This document shows, piece by piece, positions 1-6,979 of a stretch of 8,680 nucleotides of DNA. The notes under the pieces are model-generated. The model did no database searches, was not told the DNA's origin, and saw nothing but the letters and a program-made list of their open reading frames with translations. Position 1 is the stretch's first letter, and the number at the start of each line of letters is the position of its first letter. The translations under genes and the position numbers were made by a program. This stretch comes from Treponema sp. (GTDB lineage Bacteria; Spirochaetota; Spirochaetia; Treponematales; Treponemataceae): assembly GCA_024699205.1 (NCBI GenBank), contig JAILQA010000383.1, positions 1 to 8,680 on the forward strand, in the 5' to 3' direction.

Positions 1-657
1 GGTTATAATGATTTTATTATTCTGACAGGTTATAAAGGTCACGTAATAAAAGACTATTTTTTGAATTATTATAACCGCTACAGCGATATGACAATTGATA
101 TGGCTAACAATGATGTTCAGATTCATAAAATGCGTTCGGAACCGTGGAAAGTTACAATGCTTTATACAGGTTCAGAAACAATGACAGCAGGTCGAATCGC
201 ACGTGCAAAATCATACATCGGAAATGAGCCGTTTATGCTTACTTATGGTGACGGCGTTTCTGATGTTAATATAGAAAATCTTGTCGAATCTCATGCAAAA
301 TCCGGAAAGCTTGTAACGCTTACTGCGGTTCAGCCAGAAGGCCGCTTTGGTGCGCTTGATATTGAGCCTGACGGTACAATCAGTCAGTTTCAGGAAAAGC
401 CAAGTGATGCCTGGATTAACGGCGGATTTTTTGTGTGTGAGAATAAGGCGTTTGATTATATTCCAAAAGATTCAAACAATGTGATGTGGGAACGTGAGCC
501 GCTACAGAATATTGCAAAGGATGGTCAGCTCCATGCTTATAAGCATAAAGGTTTCTGGCATCCTATGGATATGCTGAAGGATAAAGAAGATCTGGAAAAA
601 CTCTGGAAAACAGAAAAGGCTCCGTGGGATGTCTGGGGTCATTTCGGGAAAAAATAA
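1..657 (+). CDS. rfbF: Glucose-1-phosphate cytidylyltransferase, 5'-truncated by the window edge
   Basis: Makes CDP-glucose from CTP and glucose-1-phosphate, the entry step to CDP-linked 3,6-dideoxyhexoses; expected to be cytosolic. The reading frame is open from base 1 (GYNDFIILTGYKGHVIKDYF...) and that upstream part matches the family, so the first internal ATG is not the start. About 218 residues are visible; the family is usually near 257, so roughly 40 N-terminal residues, including the glycine-rich nucleotide loop, lie outside the window. Visible family motifs are TMTAGRI, LTYGDGVSDV (metal/sugar-phosphate aspartates), QPEGRFGAL, FQEKP, WINGGFFV, WEREPL and the C-terminal GFWHPMD. It ends TAA 41 bases before the CDP-glucose dehydratase gene, in the usual rfbF-rfbG-rfbH order. 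The match is strong over the whole visible length; the symbol follows Salmonella (ddhA and ascA in Yersinia). Confidence 0.95.
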   Translation, partial: GYNDFIILTGYKGHVIKDYFLNYYNRYSDMTIDMANNDVQIHKMRSEPWKVTMLYTGSETMTAGRIARAKSYIGNEPFMLTYGDGVSDVNIENLVESHAKSGKLVTLTAVQPEGRFGALDIEPDGTISQFQEKPSDAWINGGFFVCENKAFDYIPKDSNNVMWEREPLQNIAKDGQLHAYKHKGFWHPMDMLKDKEDLEKLWKTEKAPWDVWGHFGKK

Positions 658-698
658 GGTTGATATTGCCGTGCAAGACATGGCAAACTTTTTGAATT

Positions 699-1760
699 AT
701 GAACGAATTATTATCATTTTACAAAGGAAAAAAAGTTTTTCTTACAGGACACACAGGATTTAAAGGATCCTGGCTCAGCCGCATTCTGATTCTGGCAGGT
801 GCAGAAGTTACGGGCTATGCACTTGAACCTCCAACTGAACCAAGCCTTTTTATGCAGACAAAAACTGCAAATCAAATAAACTCAATAATCGGTGATATAC
901 GCGATGGAGAAAAGTTAAAGAAAGCAATGGCAGATGCAAAGCCTGATATAGTTCTTCATCTTGCAGCTCAGCCGATAGTCAGAACTTCTTATAAAGACCC
1001 TGTTGGAACTTACGAAACAAACGTTATGGGAACAGTTAATGTTCTTGAAGCCGTTCGTACATGTTCTTCTGTAAAATCCTTTGTAAATATTACAACAGAT
1101 AAAGTATATTTAAACAAAGAATGGGCGTGGGGCTATCGCGAGAACGAAGAACTCTGTGGCTTTGATCCATATTCAAATTCAAAATCCTGCTCGGAGCTTG
1201 TTACTTACTGCTACCGAAACTCTTTCTTTTCTGACACGACTGCTCCCGCAATAAGCACTGCCCGCAGCGGAAACGTAATTGGAGGTGGCGATTATGCAAC
1301 AGACAGAATTATTCCGGATTGTATCCGTGCAGTAGAAGATGAAAAAGCAATTATTCTCCGAAATCCAAATTCAACAAGACCATATCAGCACGTGCTTGAA
1401 TGTCTTCGTGGATATCTTATTCTTGCAAAAGCGCAGTATGAAGATAAAAAATTAGCTGGTAGCTATAACTTTGGACCAGATGATGAATCCTGCGTAACAA
1501 CAGGAGAGCTTGCCGATTTGTTCTGTCATGCATGGGGCGAAAATGCTTCCTGGAAAAATGTAAGCGAAGCAAATGCTCCTCATGAAGCAAATTTTCTTAA
1601 GCTTGACTGTTCAAAAAGTAAAACAGTTCTTGGCTGGCATCCTCAGTGGGGAATTAAACAGGCTGTAGAAAAAATTGTTGAGTGGGAAAAAGCAGTGCAG
1701 GGCGGAGAAAACTCTGCGGATGTAACAGACAGACAAATTAAGCAATACTTTGGGGTATAA
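699..1760 (+). CDS. rfbG: CDP-glucose 4,6-dehydratase
   Basis: NAD-dependent short-chain dehydrogenase/reductase (extended SDR) that converts CDP-glucose to CDP-4-keto-6-deoxyglucose. The 353 residues equal the usual family length. The N-terminal Rossmann motif is TGHTGFKGSW (glycines at 17, 20 and 23). The catalytic set is visible as TTDK (T133, D134, K135) and the YxxxK pair Y158/K162 in DPYSNSK, with family blocks NKEWAWGYRE, ARSGNVIGGGDYATDRIIPD and RPYQHVLE. The start is fixed by an in-frame TGA at 693-695 only three bases before the ATG, so no longer form is possible. No convincing Shine-Dalgarno sequence precedes this ATG. Its stop lies two bases before rfbH, so the pair is almost certainly co-transcribed. 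Confidence 0.95.
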   Translation: MNELLSFYKGKKVFLTGHTGFKGSWLSRILILAGAEVTGYALEPPTEPSLFMQTKTANQINSIIGDIRDGEKLKKAMADAKPDIVLHLAAQPIVRTSYKDPVGTYETNVMGTVNVLEAVRTCSSVKSFVNITTDKVYLNKEWAWGYRENEELCGFDPYSNSKSCSELVTYCYRNSFFSDTTAPAISTARSGNVIGGGDYATDRIIPDCIRAVEDEKAIILRNPNSTRPYQHVLECLRGYLILAKAQYEDKKLAGSYNFGPDDESCVTTGELADLFCHAWGENASWKNVSEANAPHEANFLKLDCSKSKTVLGWHPQWGIKQAVEKIVEWEKAVQGGENSADVTDRQIKQYFGV

Positions 1761-1762
1761 CT

Positions 1763-3091
1763 ATGTTCGAAAACAAAACAAAAGAAGAAGCAACAAAAGA
1801 AATCTTAAATAGCGTAAAAGAATATTATAAAAAATATATGGTTCGTCCAGAATATAAGGACGGCGACAGAATTGCATACGCAAGCCGCGTGTTCGACGAA
1901 AAGGAGATGATGAATCTTGCAGATTCAATGCTTGAGTTCTGGCTTACAAGCGGTCGATATACAGATCAGTTTGAAAAACAGCTTGGCGAATATCTTGGAA
2001 CTCCATTTCTTTCGCTTGTAAATTCCGGTTCGTCTGCAAATCTTTGTGCCTTTATGGCACTTACTTCTCCGCTTTTAGGCGACAGACAGGTGAAGCGAGG
2101 TGACGAAGTAATCACTGTTGCCTGCGGATTTCCTACAACTGTAACTCCAATCTTGCAGTACGGAGCAGTTCCTGTTTTTGTTGATGTTACGATCCCTCAG
2201 TATAATATTGATGTCACTCAGCTTGAAGCAGCACTTAGTCCAAAAACAAAGGCTGTGATGATTGCACATACCTTGGGAAATCCTTTTGACTTGAAAGCCG
2301 TTACAGATTTCTGTAAAAAACATAAACTCTGGTTAGTTGAAGATAACTGTGATGCACTCGGTTCAGAATATACACTTGATGGAAAAACTTATAAAACTGG
2401 AACTGTCGGCGACATAGGAACAAGCAGCTTCTATCCTCCTCATCACATGACAATGGGCGAGGGCGGTGCTGTTTATACAAAGAATCCTCTGCTTCATAAA
2501 ATAATCCGATCGTTCCGCGACTGGGGGCGAGACTGTATCTGTCCGAGCGGAAAAGACGGCGTATGCGGACACCGTTTTGACCGTCAGTTTGGAACTCTTC
2601 CTCTTGGATACGACCACAAATATACCTACAGTCATTTTGGATATAACCTTAAGGCGACAGATTTGCAGGCAGCAATCGGCTGTGCCCAGCTTGAAAAGTT
2701 CCCTTCATTTGTGGAAAAACGTAAGGAAAACTTTAAGCGTCTTCACACTGGACTTGAAGGTTTACAGGATAAGTTGATTCTACCGGAAGCGGCTCCTTCC
2801 AGCAGTCCAAGCTGGTTTGGCTTCCTTATTACCTGCCGTGAAGGAGTTGACCGCACAGAACTTGTAAAGAAAATCGAAGCAGAAAATATTCAGACACGTG
2901 CTTTGTTTGCAGGTAACCTTACCCGACATCCATGCTTTGACCAGATTCGAGGATCTGACGCTTATCGAGTAATTGGAGACCTTTCTGTTACCGATAGAAT
3001 TATGCGCGATACCTTCTGGATTGGAGTTTACCCAGGAATGACTGATGCTATGCTTGATAAGATGGTGGAAGTGATTAAGGCTGGGGTGTAA
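1763..3091 (+). CDS. rfbH: CDP-4-keto-6-deoxyglucose 3-dehydrase (E1), PMP and [2Fe-2S] dependent
   Basis: Removes the C3 hydroxyl of CDP-4-keto-6-deoxyglucose with a pyridoxamine phosphate cofactor; with a flavin/iron-sulfur reductase (E3) the product is CDP-4-keto-3,6-dideoxyglucose. At 442 residues it is full length. It has the aminotransferase fold, but the usual PLP lysine is replaced by histidine in FYPPHHMTMGEGG (H227, equivalent to H220 of Yersinia E1), the hallmark of this dehydrase. D197 follows C196, as expected for the cofactor ring contact. The cluster cysteines appear as C196, C258, C260 and C268 (C-X61-C-X1-C-X7-C); the Yersinia enzyme has X57, and the extra four residues lie in the SEYTLDGKTYKTG stretch. 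The start is two bases after the rfbG stop, with GGGGT at 1752-1756 as a plausible ribosome site. No E3 reductase gene is present in the window. Confidence 0.96.
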   Translation: MFENKTKEEATKEILNSVKEYYKKYMVRPEYKDGDRIAYASRVFDEKEMMNLADSMLEFWLTSGRYTDQFEKQLGEYLGTPFLSLVNSGSSANLCAFMALTSPLLGDRQVKRGDEVITVACGFPTTVTPILQYGAVPVFVDVTIPQYNIDVTQLEAALSPKTKAVMIAHTLGNPFDLKAVTDFCKKHKLWLVEDNCDALGSEYTLDGKTYKTGTVGDIGTSSFYPPHHMTMGEGGAVYTKNPLLHKIIRSFRDWGRDCICPSGKDGVCGHRFDRQFGTLPLGYDHKYTYSHFGYNLKATDLQAAIGCAQLEKFPSFVEKRKENFKRLHTGLEGLQDKLILPEAAPSSSPSWFGFLITCREGVDRTELVKKIEAENIQTRALFAGNLTRHPCFDQIRGSDAYRVIGDLSVTDRIMRDTFWIGVYPGMTDAMLDKMVEVIKAGV

Positions 3092-3111
3092 GAAAAAAAT
3101 TCTAAAAAAAT

Positions 3112-3115
3112 AGGA
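3112..3115 (+). promoter_or_regulatory. Ribosome binding site of the RmlC-like epimerase
   Basis: AGGA seven bases before the ATG at 3123, in an A-rich 31-base gap after rfbH. It supports this start and suggests independent translation initiation. No promoter or terminator is evident in the gap. Confidence 0.6.
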
Positions 3116-3122
3116 ATTAAAA

Positions 3123-3722
3123 ATGGCATTTGATTTTAAAAACTGTGCACTTGCGGATGGAACTGAAATAAAAGGGCTCTACGAAATCCAGCCAAAAATT
3201 TTTGGTGATGAACGTGGATATTTTCTCGAAACTTACAGTGAGCGGGATTTTTTTGAAGCGGGACTTACAATGAAGTTTGTGCAGGATAATCAATCAAAAT
3301 CTTCAAAAGGTGTACTTCGGGGACTTCATTTTCAAACACTGCATCCGCAGGGAAAACTCGTTCGTTCTCTTGAAGGAAGAGTCTATGATGTTGCTGTAGA
3401 TATTCGTAAAAATTCTCCTACTTTTGGAAAATATCATGGTGTTATTCTTGATTCCGAAAAACAGAATATGTTCTATATTCCTGAAGGCTTTGCACATGGT
3501 TTTTACGTTCTTTCTGAAGTGGCCGTTTTCGCCTATAAATGTACAGACTTCTATGATCCAAAAGGTGAGGGTGGTTTGATGTGGAACGATCCCTTAATTG
3601 CAATCAATTGGAAAGATATAATTTCTAATATTGAACCGATTTTAAGCGAAAAAGATAAAAAACATCCGCTTTTCAATCCAAATGAAAACTATTTTGATAT
3701 TAATGGAAAATGGATAAGATGA
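3123..3722 (+). CDS. RmlC-like nucleotide-sugar 3,5- (or 5-) epimerase
   Basis: Cupin-fold epimerase of the dTDP-4-dehydrorhamnose 3,5-epimerase (RmlC/RfbC) family, 199 residues against about 183 for Salmonella RmlC. Catalytic features are visible: GVLRGLHFQ (R66, H69), K78 in QGKLVR, IPEGFAHGF (H125), FAYKCTDFY (Y138, matching the general-acid Tyr132 of Salmonella), and LSEKDKKHP (D178, probable partner of H69). The family match is clear but the substrate is not. It sits directly behind the CDP-sugar genes, and no dTDP-glucose genes (rmlA, rmlB, rmlD) are in the window. A role like AscE of Yersinia, the C5-epimerase acting on CDP-4-keto-3,6-dideoxyglucose, is therefore as likely as dTDP-rhamnose synthesis. 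No symbol is given for that reason. The final four bases overlap the next gene as ATGA. Confidence 0.9.
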   Translation: MAFDFKNCALADGTEIKGLYEIQPKIFGDERGYFLETYSERDFFEAGLTMKFVQDNQSKSSKGVLRGLHFQTLHPQGKLVRSLEGRVYDVAVDIRKNSPTFGKYHGVILDSEKQNMFYIPEGFAHGFYVLSEVAVFAYKCTDFYDPKGEGGLMWNDPLIAINWKDIISNIEPILSEKDKKHPLFNPNENYFDINGKWIR

Positions 3723-4687
3723 AAAAACTAATCAGTATTTTAATTCCCTGTTATAACGAAGAAGGTAACGTAGTAGCAATTAGTAAAGCTGTCGAAGATG
3801 AACTACAGAAATCTTGTCCTGCTTATGATTATGAAATTGTTTTTATCGATAATTTTTCGACAGACAATACACGTCCTCTTTTGCGGGAGCTTTGCAAAAA
3901 CAATAAAAAAATAAAAGCAATTTTCAATGCGCGTAACTTCGGTCAGTTCAATTCTCCTTATTACGGACTTCAGCAGACACACGGCGAATGTACTATCAGT
4001 ATGTGCTGCGATTTTCAGGATCCAGTTGAACTTATTCCAACTTTGGTTCAAAAATGGGAGGAGGGGGCAAAAATTGTTGCGGCAATCAAAACTTCCAGCG
4101 ATGAAAACAAGCTTGTACGTTTGCTGCGCACCATTTATTATAAGATGATTCATAAAATGAGTCAGGTGGAGCAGATTGAACATTTTACAGGCTTTGGACT
4201 TTATGACAAGTCCTTTATAGATGTTTTGCGGAACCTTCATGATCCGACACCGTTTATGCGTGGAATCGTTGCCGAACTTGGATTTAAGCGTGTAGATGTT
4301 CCTTACCGTCAGGCAAAGCGTAAAGCCGGCAAAACCCACAATAACTGGTATAGTCTTTTTGATGCGGCTATGCTAAGTTTTACAAGTTATACAAAGGTAG
4401 GGCTACGCTTTGCAACAATCGGTGGATTTATAGTTTCTTTTGTTGCATTAATTATGGCTGTTGTTTATTTTATTGCAAAACTTTCTAATTGGAATAACTT
4501 TACAGCAGGTTCAATACCTATTCTTTTGAGTGTTCTATTTTTAGGTTCAATACAGCTTTTCTTTATAGGTTTCTTAGGCGAATATATTATGAGCATGAAC
4601 AACCGAATTATGAACAGACCTCTTGTAATAGAAGAAGAGCGGATTAATTTTGAAGAAGAAAAGTCGTCTGCTAAAAAAACAGATTAA
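3719..4687 (+). CDS. GT2 family glycosyltransferase, GtrB/DPM1-like, with two C-terminal membrane segments
   Basis: Probable polyprenyl-phosphate glycosyltransferase: it would move a sugar from a nucleotide donor to undecaprenyl phosphate at the inner membrane face. Numbered from the chosen start (322 residues), the GT-A domain begins SILIPCYNEEGNV, then shows DNFSTDNT (45-51), NFGQFNSPYYGL (73-84) and CCDFQDPVELI (96-106). That last block aligns with the DADLQDPPE motif of the family, with Cys where many members have the first Asp. RKAGKTHNNWYSLFD (201-215) is typical of the GtrB group. Two hydrophobic segments at about 229-253 and 265-289 precede the GEYI...NRPLVIEEE tail. The ATG at 3719 forms an ATGA overlap with the epimerase stop and has GGAAAA (3705-3710) at good spacing. 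An ATG at 3710 would add three residues but abuts that site. Family is sure; sugar and acceptor are inferred. Confidence 0.9.
   Translation: MKKLISILIPCYNEEGNVVAISKAVEDELQKSCPAYDYEIVFIDNFSTDNTRPLLRELCKNNKKIKAIFNARNFGQFNSPYYGLQQTHGECTISMCCDFQDPVELIPTLVQKWEEGAKIVAAIKTSSDENKLVRLLRTIYYKMIHKMSQVEQIEHFTGFGLYDKSFIDVLRNLHDPTPFMRGIVAELGFKRVDVPYRQAKRKAGKTHNNWYSLFDAAMLSFTSYTKVGLRFATIGGFIVSFVALIMAVVYFIAKLSNWNNFTAGSIPILLSVLFLGSIQLFFIGFLGEYIMSMNNRIMNRPLVIEEERINFEEEKSSAKKTD
4684..4687. other. Overlapping convergent stop codons (TTAA)
   Basis: The plus-strand glycosyltransferase ends with TAA at 4685-4687 and the minus-strand HAD phosphatase ends with TAA read from 4686-4684, so both operons finish inside the same palindromic TTAA. 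No stem-loop with a T-run is visible on either side, so any transcription end signal must lie inside the opposing coding sequence or act through Rho. Confidence 0.9.
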
Positions 4688-5364
4688 ATGTGATAATCAT
4701 TCAGGAGATTTTTAAGTTCTTCAACATTCCCTGCAATTTTGTTGCAGCCGCATTCTACAAGTTCCTGCTTTGTTCCTGTTCCCCACAACACACCTATTGC
4801 AGGGATTCCTGCGGTAATAGCGGCTTTTGCGTCAGTATCCATATCGCCGACTCCGACAAAATTTTCTTCTAGGTAAGCTTCCATACAGATTTTAAAAAGT
4901 TCTGACTTGGTCTTTTTTTTGTCATCAGGTGATTTCATAAAAGAATACGGTGTAATAACTGAATCAAAAAGTTCAGTCCAGTCTAATTTTTCCAGAATAC
5001 GACCAGTAGCAATGTCAGGTTTATTTGTTACAATGTGATGAAAAAAATGAGTATCGCGCAGGATTCGCTCAATACCTTCAAATGCGGGAGTGTTGTTAAA
5101 GCCACAGTTGTCATAGTTTTTTCGAAACAGCCTGATTATCTCTGATTTCTTTTCTGGCGATAGTACTTCAGTTGAAAATGCATTGTCGAGCATTTTATCT
5201 ATTGTAGGCCCCACTCTGAATGGAGCTTTCTGCTGAACTTCAGAAAAACCGGCTTCGCGAACTGAACGTACAAGTGCATCCATTACTTCATTTTCTGAAT
5301 TTATGAGCGTCCCGTCTAAATCCCAGATGATGTGAAGTTTTTTAGAGCCTTCTTTTTTTGTCAT
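4684..5364 (-). CDS. HAD superfamily hydrolase (subfamily IA, phosphoglycolate-phosphatase-like)
   Basis: Probable cytosolic small-molecule phosphatase with the full HAD motif set. Motif I is IIWDLDGTL (nucleophile and acid Asp). A helical cap follows. Motif II is IVTNKPD (Thr), motif III a lysine in the SPDDKKKTKSELF stretch, and motif IV GDMDTDAKAAITAGIPAIGV (Asp ligands). This is the Gph/PpaX pattern. The substrate cannot be read from sequence. The position as last gene after a ThDP enzyme and an aldolase suggests it dephosphorylates an intermediate or aldol product of that module. Start: an ATG at 5382 would overlap the aldolase gene by 11 bases but has AAGG only one to two bases upstream, too close. 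The ATG at 5364 (226 residues, MTKKEGSKKLHIIWD) lies seven bases after the aldolase stop with GAGGA about 11 bases upstream, so it is preferred, without certainty. An A8 run (read on this strand) encodes the KKK near motif III. Confidence 0.88.
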   Translation of the reverse strand: MTKKEGSKKLHIIWDLDGTLINSENEVMDALVRSVREAGFSEVQQKAPFRVGPTIDKMLDNAFSTEVLSPEKKSEIIRLFRKNYDNCGFNNTPAFEGIERILRDTHFFHHIVTNKPDIATGRILEKLDWTELFDSVITPYSFMKSPDDKKKTKSELFKICMEAYLEENFVGVGDMDTDAKAAITAGIPAIGVLWGTGTKQELVECGCNKIAGNVEELKNLLNDYHI

Positions 5365-5371
5365 TGCGATA

Positions 5372-6979
5372 TCAGTCCTCATACCTTGAATGTGTCAAAA
5401 AATCAACTTTTATTTCTGAAGAAATAGATTTCAAGAAAGCTCTTATTGCTTCATTTCTTGAAGCAACATTTCTTGTGTCGTAAAGAAGCGGTGCGTATTC
5501 CAGATAATAGTTTGAAGCTATTTCTCCGTCATAGCCGTCAAATCCGGCAAGAGAAACTTTAACAATTCCTAAACGAACAAGAAGGTTCAAAAGGAGTACA
5601 AGTGGATTATCATATATTGAAGGATTTTCCTTGCATACGAGTGAAGCAAAATTTACTGTATAATCTATATGTTCAGTTGCTTCGCAAATATTAGATGTAC
5701 AGATTAGTTTTACCTCTGGATTTTCTGCATAAATTCTGCTGAAAAACTGGCTGTAGCGTTTTGCATTTCCCATAAAAACATAATCAATTTTGAAATAGTT
5801 ATGTAGAAAATTTACGCTTATGACAATCGGATTTTTTTGAGAAATAAAATCATCAATTTTTGATTTTTGTTCCGAAATAGATTTTCCAGGACCAATAAGA
5901 AGAATTTCTTTTCCTGCGAATTTTTCTTTCAAAGAAGCAACGGCAACAGAGTCATCAATTTTTACATTCTGATAATCCTGATATAAATTCTCACAGAGCT
6001 CTTTGTCGTACAGAAGGTTTTTATCATCCTTTTTTGGAAGACGAGAAAGAATTTCGTTAATCTGTTTTACCGAAAGCGTTTTTTTATCGAGCAGCTGAGT
6101 AACGTAATTCGGATGACATTCATTAAGGGCTGAAATATAAAAGAGCGGACGGTACCCCCATTCTTTTTTTGAAAACTCTTTAGTAATATCAACATCAATT
6201 GCTTCTTGGAGTTGATTTATGTCGTAGTTTTTTCCGAAGCGTTCATTCATGTACATTGCAACAAGCTCAGTACATGCGTTGCCGGCACTCTTTCCCATTC
6301 CAAAAAGTGTTCCGTCAATTGAAAGATTGCGGTCTTTTACATGCTCCATAACTGCAATCGTATTAGAATATGCTAACTGAAAATTGTTGTGCGCATGATA
6401 TCCCAAAATAATGTTTTTGTTCAGAGAAGAATCAAGAACATCACAGTAATGAAGAAGTTTTTCGGCATGCATAAGTCCGTACGTGTCAACAATTGTAACT
6501 GCATAAGGTTCAATCTCATTTATTTTTTTTGCAAGCGAAATCATTTCTTCATCGCTGAAGGTTGTAACGGAAACAGGATTTACAAAAACCTTATAGCCTT
6601 TTTCTTTTACCTGTTTTATAAAATCAAGAGCTTTGTCCTGCAGGTGTTTCTTAAAAATTACTCTGATTGCATCTATGTGAGATTCACTCGCCGGTGCAAG
6701 ATTTTCTATTTTGCAGGTGCCGTAATCAATCATCGCACAGACCAGAGCGTGAGGTTTCGGCATATTTTCAAATACAGGTTCAACGGAAGCTGTATCAGGA
6801 TAAATCGAACGGTTCGGATCATAAGTTCTGCGGTCATCAAGAAAACCTACTTCAATTGAATCAACCCCGGCACAATCTAGTCTGCTGAAAATGCTTTTAA
6901 TACTTCCAGCTCCAAATTCCCAGTCGTTTACGTAGCCGCCGTCTCGGAGCGTACAGTCCAGAAGGTAAAGTTTTCTCAT
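5372..6979 (-). CDS. HMGL/DRE-TIM aldolase domain fused to a Rossmann-like C-terminal domain
   Basis: 535 residues in two parts. Residues 1-270 are a DRE-TIM (HMG-CoA lyase / 4-hydroxy-2-oxovalerate aldolase) barrel: LLDCTLRDGGYVNDW with R12 and metal ligand D13, SIEVGF with E43, VDTYGLM at 165-170, GYHAHNNFQLA with metal ligands H195 and H197, and GMGKSAGN at 227-234. All key residues are present, so it is probably an active, divalent-metal-dependent carbon-carbon lyase or synthase acting on 2-keto acids. Residues about 355-535 form a second domain with GKEILLIGPGKSI, PIVISVNFLHNYFKIDYVFMGN, KLICTSN and VKVSLAGFDGY, the beta-strand pattern of a Rossmann-like fold resembling the DUF115/sialyltransferase-like group; that resemblance is inferred. 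Typical stand-alone aldolases stop near 300-340 residues. The gene starts within the ThDP gene stop (ATGA) with a perfect ribosome site. The exact reaction is unknown. Confidence 0.85.
   Translation of the reverse strand: MRKLYLLDCTLRDGGYVNDWEFGAGSIKSIFSRLDCAGVDSIEVGFLDDRRTYDPNRSIYPDTASVEPVFENMPKPHALVCAMIDYGTCKIENLAPASESHIDAIRVIFKKHLQDKALDFIKQVKEKGYKVFVNPVSVTTFSDEEMISLAKKINEIEPYAVTIVDTYGLMHAEKLLHYCDVLDSSLNKNIILGYHAHNNFQLAYSNTIAVMEHVKDRNLSIDGTLFGMGKSAGNACTELVAMYMNERFGKNYDINQLQEAIDVDITKEFSKKEWGYRPLFYISALNECHPNYVTQLLDKKTLSVKQINEILSRLPKKDDKNLLYDKELCENLYQDYQNVKIDDSVAVASLKEKFAGKEILLIGPGKSISEQKSKIDDFISQKNPIVISVNFLHNYFKIDYVFMGNAKRYSQFFSRIYAENPEVKLICTSNICEATEHIDYTVNFASLVCKENPSIYDNPLVLLLNLLVRLGIVKVSLAGFDGYDGEIASNYYLEYAPLLYDTRNVASRNEAIRAFLKSISSEIKVDFLTHSRYED

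Noticed and set aside
61..63. TTG at 61 as the true start of rfbF
   Set aside because: Codons 1-60 in the same frame encode family-conserved sequence (GYNDF...GYKG), so the gene begins before the window.
680..763. 27-codon ATG frame overlapping the rfbG start in another frame
   Set aside because: No ribosome site and no recognisable product; arises from the leader and the first codons of rfbG, so not supported as a leader peptide.
3803..4339. 178-residue open frame on the minus strand opposite the glycosyltransferase
   Set aside because: Lies wholly inside a well-supported gene on the other strand, shows no recognisable motif, and is best explained as an antisense shadow.
4799..4812. Inverted repeat GCAGG-GATT-CCTGC as a possible terminator
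   Set aside because: Inside the HAD coding sequence at the conserved AGIPAI region, with no T-run on either strand; chance codon palindrome.
6389..6859. 156-residue open frame on the plus strand opposite the aldolase domain
   Set aside because: Cysteine- and phenylalanine-rich low-quality translation, antisense to conserved catalytic codons; a shadow.
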